Positions 7,226-10,543 of a DNA stretch of 10,543 nucleotides are shown here, in pieces. The translations under genes were made by a program, and so were the position numbers. The notes beneath the pieces are model-generated. The model had not been told where the DNA came from, did no database searches, and saw only the letters and a program-made list of their open reading frames with translations. Positions within the stretch are counted from its first letter, which is position 1. Every line of letters begins with the position of its first letter. Origin of the DNA: Candidatus Rhabdochlamydia sp. (GTDB lineage Bacteria; Chlamydiota; Chlamydiia; Chlamydiales; Rhabdochlamydiaceae). Location: assembly GCA_030044075.1 (NCBI GenBank), contig JASHWM010000095.1:1-10543 (forward strand), written 5' to 3'.

Positions 7226-7234
7226 ATTATAGCA
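7226..7234 (-). promoter_or_regulatory. Extended -10 promoter of ndh-comEC
   Basis: The minus strand reads TGCTATAAT: a perfect TATAAT (7226-7231) with the TGn extension (7232-7234). Extended -10 promoters work with a poor -35, and only a weak one (TTCTAA, spacer 18) is present. Transcription would begin near 7219, giving a leader of about 28 bases before the ATG at 7191. The TATAAT overlaps the alternative upstream ATG. Confidence 0.6.
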
Positions 7235-7279
7235 GTTTGTGATTTAGTTTTAGAACTTTTTTAGCGATTGATTTTTTCT

Positions 7280-7308
7280 TTTAAAAAACAGAGTTCGTGG
7301 CTTAAAAT
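7280..7308 (+). promoter_or_regulatory. Candidate promoter of hprK-ptsH-ptsI
   Basis: TTTAAA (7280-7285, 4 of 6 to -35) stands 17 bases before TAAAAT (7303-7308, 5 of 6 to -10). A T6-C-T4-A6 tract at 7272-7288 overlaps and precedes the -35 and may bend the DNA or act like an UP element. Transcription would start near 7315, about 25 bases before the hprK ATG at 7340. The match is moderate. Confidence 0.35.
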
Positions 7309-7339
7309 TGCTAAGAAATCTACAAAGAAAGTCTTGAAG

Positions 7340-8314
7340 ATGTACTCTGTACAAGATTTTTTCGATAAACACGGAAAAGGGCTGGACCTTGAGATCCTCT
7401 CGGGCCACTTGGGGATGAATCGCCCCATAAAGGTCCCCGAAGTTCAACGGCCTGGGCTTAGCCTTACTGGATATTTACGCCATTTCGCTTCCAAGAGGAT
7501 CCTCATTTTCGGCAAACTGGAAATTCTATTTTTGCGCGATATGCCGACCAGCACAAGGGTCGAGCGCCTAAAAGGGATCCTGACAAAAGAAACGCCGGCT
7601 GTCATCGTGTCCAGGAGATACCGCCCCCCCAAAGAACTTGTCATGTGCTGCGAACAAGAGAAAATCCCTCTCTTGCGGGCTTCAATCCCCACGATGGACC
7701 TTGTGATCAAGATGACCTTTTTGCTCAGCGAAGAGTTTTCACCAAGCATCACTTGCCATGGCACCCTTGTGGAAGCATTTGGGGTTGGCATGATGATCCA
7801 AGGGGATTCTTCTGTTGGGAAGAGCGAGGCCGCACTTGGATTGATCGAAAGGGGGCATCGGCTGATTTCAGATGACATCGTAAGAATTAAATTGAGGGAG
7901 GGCTCTTATCTAGAGGGGACAGGGCCTGAGCTGACAAGGCACCTCATGGAGATCCGAGGAATAGGCATCATCAATGTGGCCCATCTTTATGGGGCAGTGT
8001 GCATCCGCGATAAAAAAAACCTCGACCTTGTCGTCAAGCTTGAAGAGTGGGACGACCGCCATTTCTACGATCGGATCGGCCTAGATGAGAAGTTTTGTAA
8101 TATTTTAGGGATCAATATTCCTTTTCACCTTCTTCCATTAAAGCCCGGCAGGGATGTCGTTTTGCTTTTGGAAACAATTGCACTGAACCATCGACTCAAG
8201 GACATGGGATATAATTCGGCGAAAGAATTTAATGCAAAATTGCTTGACACTATTGCTAAAAGACAGAACCAAGGAAAAAAACCTCGTGAAAATCACAAAA
8301 AAAGTAAGAATTAA
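7340..8314 (+). CDS. hprK: HPr kinase/phosphorylase
   Basis: HprK phosphorylates HPr on its regulatory serine in response to metabolite levels and can reverse the reaction. With the ATG at 7340 the product has 324 residues, the usual family size. The N-terminal domain (about 1-125) precedes a catalytic core with HGTLVEAFGVG (140-150), Walker A GDSSVGKS (155-162), SDDIV (177-181), the HprK signature EIRGIGIINVAHLYG (204-218) and the C-terminal RIGLDEKF and LNHRLKDMGYNSAKEF stretches. As I recall the Lactobacillus casei enzyme, its catalytic H140, K161, D178 and D179 fall at the same numbers here, which supports this start. A TTG at 7268 would extend the frame by 24 basic residues but lies upstream of the predicted transcription start. 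No strong ribosome site precedes 7340. The tail is Lys/Asn-rich. ptsH begins inside the last 29 bases, so the kinase and its substrate are made together. Confidence 0.94.
   Translation: MYSVQDFFDKHGKGLDLEILSGHLGMNRPIKVPEVQRPGLSLTGYLRHFASKRILIFGKLEILFLRDMPTSTRVERLKGILTKETPAVIVSRRYRPPKELVMCCEQEKIPLLRASIPTMDLVIKMTFLLSEEFSPSITCHGTLVEAFGVGMMIQGDSSVGKSEAALGLIERGHRLISDDIVRIKLREGSYLEGTGPELTRHLMEIRGIGIINVAHLYGAVCIRDKKNLDLVVKLEEWDDRHFYDRIGLDEKFCNILGINIPFHLLPLKPGRDVVLLLETIALNHRLKDMGYNSAKEFNAKLLDTIAKRQNQGKKPRENHKKSKN
8271..8275 (+). promoter_or_regulatory. Ribosome binding site for the GTG start of ptsH
   Basis: AAGGA at 8271-8275 stands 10 bases before the GTG at 8286, inside the hprK coding region. 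It is the only clear Shine-Dalgarno motif near the HPr N-terminus and supports the 88-residue product. Confidence 0.45.
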
Positions 8315-8552
8315 AAATGATTTGGGTTTGCATGCAAGACCTGCTACTGTGATTGTGAAATTGTTGCAATCAAAAAAATGTGCCGTTACTTTTACATATG
8401 GAAAAGAAACTATCAATGCGCGTAGTATCATGAGTGTGTTGATGCTTGCTGCAAGACGCAATACTTTGATCACGATTACAGCAGAAGGAGAGGATGCAGA
8501 ACAGACTCTGCAGCAACTAGAAGAGGCTTTTTCGAATAAATTTGGAGAATGA
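8286..8552 (+). CDS. ptsH: Phosphocarrier protein HPr
   Basis: HPr is the small carrier that takes phosphate from Enzyme I on a histidine and is phosphorylated by HprK on a serine. With the GTG start the protein has 88 residues, the normal HPr size; the in-frame ATG at 8232 would add 18 residues that lie inside hprK. The active site is GLHARPA with His16 (classical His15). The regulatory site is ARSIMSV with Ser47 (classical Ser46), at the same distance of 31 residues. So this HPr keeps both phosphorylation sites and is a suitable target for the HprK encoded just upstream. Leucine codon use differs from the neighbours (6 of 9 are TTG, while hprK uses CTT and CTC freely), which may reflect high expression. 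The stop lies just before the ptsI start. The call is certain, the start very likely. Confidence 0.95.
   Translation: MKITKKVRIKNDLGLHARPATVIVKLLQSKKCAVTFTYGKETINARSIMSVLMLAARRNTLITITAEGEDAEQTLQQLEEAFSNKFGE
8544..8547 (+). promoter_or_regulatory. Ribosome binding site that decides the ptsI TTG start
   Basis: GGAG at 8544-8547, overlapping the last codons of ptsH, is 9 bases before a TTG at 8557. The other in-frame TTG (8542) has no such motif upstream. No in-frame ATG or GTG exists near the conserved N-terminus. A start at 8557 leaves 4 bases between the ptsH stop and ptsI. Confidence 0.5.
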
Positions 8553-8556
8553 TCGA

Positions 8557-10314
8557 TTGGATGAAGAGATTCGGCTGCAAGGAGCGCCACTAAGTAAAGG
8601 GATCGCGATCGGGGTTCCTTTTTTTCTGCATGCACCCATCATTGAGGAAAATATTCCAGAGTTCTCTATTGCTGTTTCAGAAATCGATAATGAGATCGAC
8701 CGCTATAGAAGGGCGCTATTTTCAAGCCGGAAAGATTTAGAAGAGCTGCAGAACAACTTAGTCAAGGAAGGCTCTTCCGAGGCAGTTGGCATTATCGACA
8801 CCCATATCCAAATGCTCGATGATCCAATGATGACTGTTCATATGGAAGAGAGGATCAGGCAGACCCATCAAAACACAGAAGCCGTCTTCCATTCTGTGAT
8901 CCGGGATTATCAAAAAAGATTTTCCAAACATACTGATGCAGTTTTCCAAGAAAGGCTCACTGATGTGATGGACCTGTCAAAAAGGATTTTGAACCACTTA
9001 AACCATGTCAAAAAGACACCGATCCAAGATATTCCTCCCAATTCTATCGTTTTTGCAAAAGAGATCGTTCCTTCTGATACGGCTGCTGCGCAAGCTTCCA
9101 GGGTCATGGCGATCGTCACCCAAATTGGAGGGGGGACGTCCCATGCAGCATTGATTGCCAGGGCAAAGGGGATCCCTTTTGTTGCAAGCATCGATGTCAA
9201 ACTTATTCAGGACATAAAAGGAAAATGCATCATTGTCGATGGGGTTAGCGGCGATGTGATCATCAATCCAACTCCTGAGACCCTTGCTAAATACCGCAAG
9301 CTCAAGAGCAGGCTCCAGGCGAAAGAAAAATTACTCCAAAAGAACTCCAATTTTTGTGCGAAAACAATCGATGGCTATAGTGTCCAGGTCATGGCAAATG
9401 TCGGGAGCATGCATGACCTTGATCTTTTGGACAAGCACAAAGCAAGCGGCATCGGCCTTGTCAGAACAGAGTATTTCTTTTTACAGGACAGCCATTTTCT
9501 TCTATCTGAAAAAGAGCAATGCGCAAGCTACGAAAAGTGCATTGAAAAAGCTGCCGGCCTGCCAGTAATTATACGGGTGTTTGACTTCGGGGGAGATAAA
9601 TTTCCTGATCTGTTTTTTTCAAAAGAGAAAGAGGCAAATCCTTTTCTGGGATGTCGCGGGATCCGCTTTTTGCTGAAGAACAAAGAGATTTTAAAGATCC
9701 AGCTCCGAGCGATCCTACGAGCTTCAGTAAAAGGCGATGTGCGCATTTTGCTTCCTTTGGTTGCCGATATCACGGAGATCAGGGAAATAAAAAAAGTTCT
9801 TGGGGAAGTGACAAAGGAACTTTCTCTGCAAAACGAACCCTATAAACTTGTTCCGATGGGCTGCATGGTAGAGGTCCCTTCAGCTGCCATGATGGCGGAC
9901 ATCCTGGCAAAAGAGGTCGATTTTTTCTCGATCGGGACCAACGACCTGATGCAGTATACCCTTGCAATAGACCGTTCCAACCCGTCCATTGAATATCTTC
10001 ATTCCCCGATCCATCCAAGCCTCTTGCGGATGATCAAGATGCTCATCGTCGAAGCAAAGTTTCAGAACAAGCCTGTTTCCATCTGCGGGGAGATCGCGTC
10101 CAACCCTCTTTTTGTCCCCTTGCTCCTCGGCCTTGGGATCCGGTGTTTTTCCTGCCCGCCTAGGTATATCTCCGTTGTGAAGCAGATGATTCGAAAATGC
10201 TATGTCATCGAAGCGTACCAAGCCGCCCAGGATGCCCTTGCGTTTGGGACGAGTGAGGAGATCTATGGCTTCCTTAAAGAGAAGTACGCAAGGATCGTCC
10301 CTGATGAGTTTTAG
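8557..10314 (+). CDS. ptsI: PTS Enzyme I (phosphoenolpyruvate-protein phosphotransferase)
   Basis: Enzyme I takes phosphate from phosphoenolpyruvate and passes it to the active-site histidine of HPr in the cytoplasm. The product has 585 residues from the TTG at 8557 (590 from TTG 8542), close to the usual 570-580. In the 585 numbering, the N-terminal HPr-binding helical region (about 25-140) leads to the phosphohistidine motif GGGTSHAALIARAKGIPF with His196. The PEP-binding barrel follows with GIGLVRTEYFF (298-308), FDFGGDKFP (342-350), NPFLGCRGIRF (361-371), MVEVPSAA (437-444) and FFSIGTNDLMQYTLAIDR (456-473). The catalytic cysteine region is ICGEIAS with Cys510. All key residues are present, so it should be active. 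It is the last gene of hprK-ptsH-ptsI. No strong hairpin terminator follows; only a small ATAAG/CTTAT hairpin near 10338-10350 is visible. No Enzyme II component lies in the window. Confidence 0.96.
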   Translation: MDEEIRLQGAPLSKGIAIGVPFFLHAPIIEENIPEFSIAVSEIDNEIDRYRRALFSSRKDLEELQNNLVKEGSSEAVGIIDTHIQMLDDPMMTVHMEERIRQTHQNTEAVFHSVIRDYQKRFSKHTDAVFQERLTDVMDLSKRILNHLNHVKKTPIQDIPPNSIVFAKEIVPSDTAAAQASRVMAIVTQIGGGTSHAALIARAKGIPFVASIDVKLIQDIKGKCIIVDGVSGDVIINPTPETLAKYRKLKSRLQAKEKLLQKNSNFCAKTIDGYSVQVMANVGSMHDLDLLDKHKASGIGLVRTEYFFLQDSHFLLSEKEQCASYEKCIEKAAGLPVIIRVFDFGGDKFPDLFFSKEKEANPFLGCRGIRFLLKNKEILKIQLRAILRASVKGDVRILLPLVADITEIREIKKVLGEVTKELSLQNEPYKLVPMGCMVEVPSAAMMADILAKEVDFFSIGTNDLMQYTLAIDRSNPSIEYLHSPIHPSLLRMIKMLIVEAKFQNKPVSICGEIASNPLFVPLLLGLGIRCFSCPPRYISVVKQMIRKCYVIEAYQAAQDALAFGTSEEIYGFLKEKYARIVPDEF

Positions 10315-10410
10315 GGCGCTTTTAATCCATTGATAATAAGAATCTTATATTTCTACCTTTTTAACGCGTTCACTGTTAGTTGTTTGAATTAAATAGCAGT
10401 TATTTTCTTA

Positions 10411-10439
10411 TTGTTTAATTTAAATATTTTATGTATAAT
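10411..10439 (+). promoter_or_regulatory. Promoter before the right-edge gene
   Basis: TTGTTT (10411-10416, first three bases of the -35 consensus match) is 17 bases before a perfect TATAAT (10434-10439). Transcription would start near 10446, 24 bases before the ATG at 10470. The whole stretch from about 10320 to 10470 is strikingly AT-rich compared with the genes on both sides and holds no other gene that I can see. Confidence 0.45.
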
Positions 10440-10469
10440 TAATGCAATTATTTTAAAATTTAGCTTATT

Positions 10470-10543
10470 ATGAATTCTATAACTTTATTGCCTTCCCAAA
10501 GATCCGTTTCTTTCCAGTCAGGCGAGCTTGGTGAATTTGATAT
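10470..10543 (+). CDS. Partial unknown protein, cut by the right edge
   Basis: An ATG at 10470 opens a frame that stays open to the end of the window (24 codons). It begins MNSITLLPSQRSVSFQSGEL and continues for four residues. I do not recognise it; the polar, serine-rich start has no signal peptide or membrane segment. Support comes from the promoter match 30-60 bases upstream. Against it, no Shine-Dalgarno motif precedes the ATG. The opposite strand is also open here for 27 codons ending at a TAA at 10460-10462, so a leftward gene ending here is possible. Confidence 0.4.
   Translation, partial: MNSITLLPSQRSVSFQSGELGEFD

Noticed and set aside
7268..7339. TTG start giving a 24-residue basic N-terminal extension of HprK
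   Set aside because: It lies upstream of the predicted transcription start; catalytic residues match family numbering only with the ATG at 7340.
7444..7878. A 144-codon minus-strand frame within hprK
   Set aside because: It is opposite the conserved HprK catalytic core and has no promoter or ribosome site.
8232..8285. ATG start giving a 106-residue HPr
   Set aside because: HPr is normally 85-90 residues, the extra 18 residues lie inside hprK, and AAGGA precedes the GTG at 8286.
8138..8635. A 165-codon minus-strand frame across the hprK-ptsH-ptsI junctions
   Set aside because: It is antisense to three confidently identified genes, including the whole of ptsH, and resembles no protein I know.
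10338..10350. Small ATAAG/CTTAT hairpin as terminator of ptsI
   Set aside because: Five AT-rich base pairs with a three-base loop and no clean T-tract are too weak to call.
10460..10543. Minus-strand frame of 27 codons ending in TAA at 10460-10462, possible 3' end of a leftward gene
   Set aside because: It cannot be excluded, but no terminator is seen between it and ptsI, and the promoter match favours a rightward gene.

Overview
The window looks like a piece of a chlamydial genome from outside the Chlamydiaceae (a Parachlamydia, Waddlia or Simkania-type environmental chlamydia). The evidence is an outer-membrane protein of the chlamydial MOMP-like beta-barrel family, a short ComEC without a nuclease domain of the kind chlamydiae carry, a chlamydial-size FtsK, and a PTS-regulator cluster (hprK-ptsH-ptsI) close to comEC. 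From memory, ptsI-ptsH and comEC are also close neighbours in Chlamydia. The genus cannot be fixed from this sequence alone.

Layout. Bases 1-2789 are read leftwards: tRNA-His(GTG), then ftsK, then a small membrane protein that overlaps the ftsK 3' end and runs off the left edge. Bases 2790-2996 are a divergent control region holding a tRNA promoter, a perfect 10-bp inverted repeat and a promoter for the MOMP-like gene (2997-4346, rightwards). That gene meets comEC tail to tail over a 13-bp bidirectional terminator hairpin with a GCAA loop. comEC (4405-5910) is the second gene of a leftward pair with ndh (5911-7191); the ndh stop codon and comEC start codon abut. Bases 7192-7339 are a second divergent region with an extended -10 promoter for ndh and a candidate promoter for hprK. 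The rightward operon hprK-ptsH-ptsI occupies 7340-10314. After an AT-rich gap, a strong promoter match (10411-10439) precedes a reading frame that runs off the right edge.

How the genes work together. HPr kinase, HPr (with both its histidine and its serine phosphorylation sites) and Enzyme I form a complete phosphorelay and sensor set, but no sugar-specific Enzyme II is present here. The set faces a type II NADH dehydrogenase across a shared promoter region, so carbon and energy sensing and NADH oxidation may be controlled together; that link is inference. FtsK, the MOMP-like porin and tRNA-His are housekeeping or surface genes.

The annotation depends on several start-site decisions: ndh at 7191 (not 7227), hprK at 7340 (not the upstream TTG), ptsH at a GTG and ptsI at a TTG. 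I see no transposon, CRISPR array, toxin-antitoxin pair or clear defence system. The window is mostly ordinary chlamydial core genome, with some points on regulation and gene structure worth checking.
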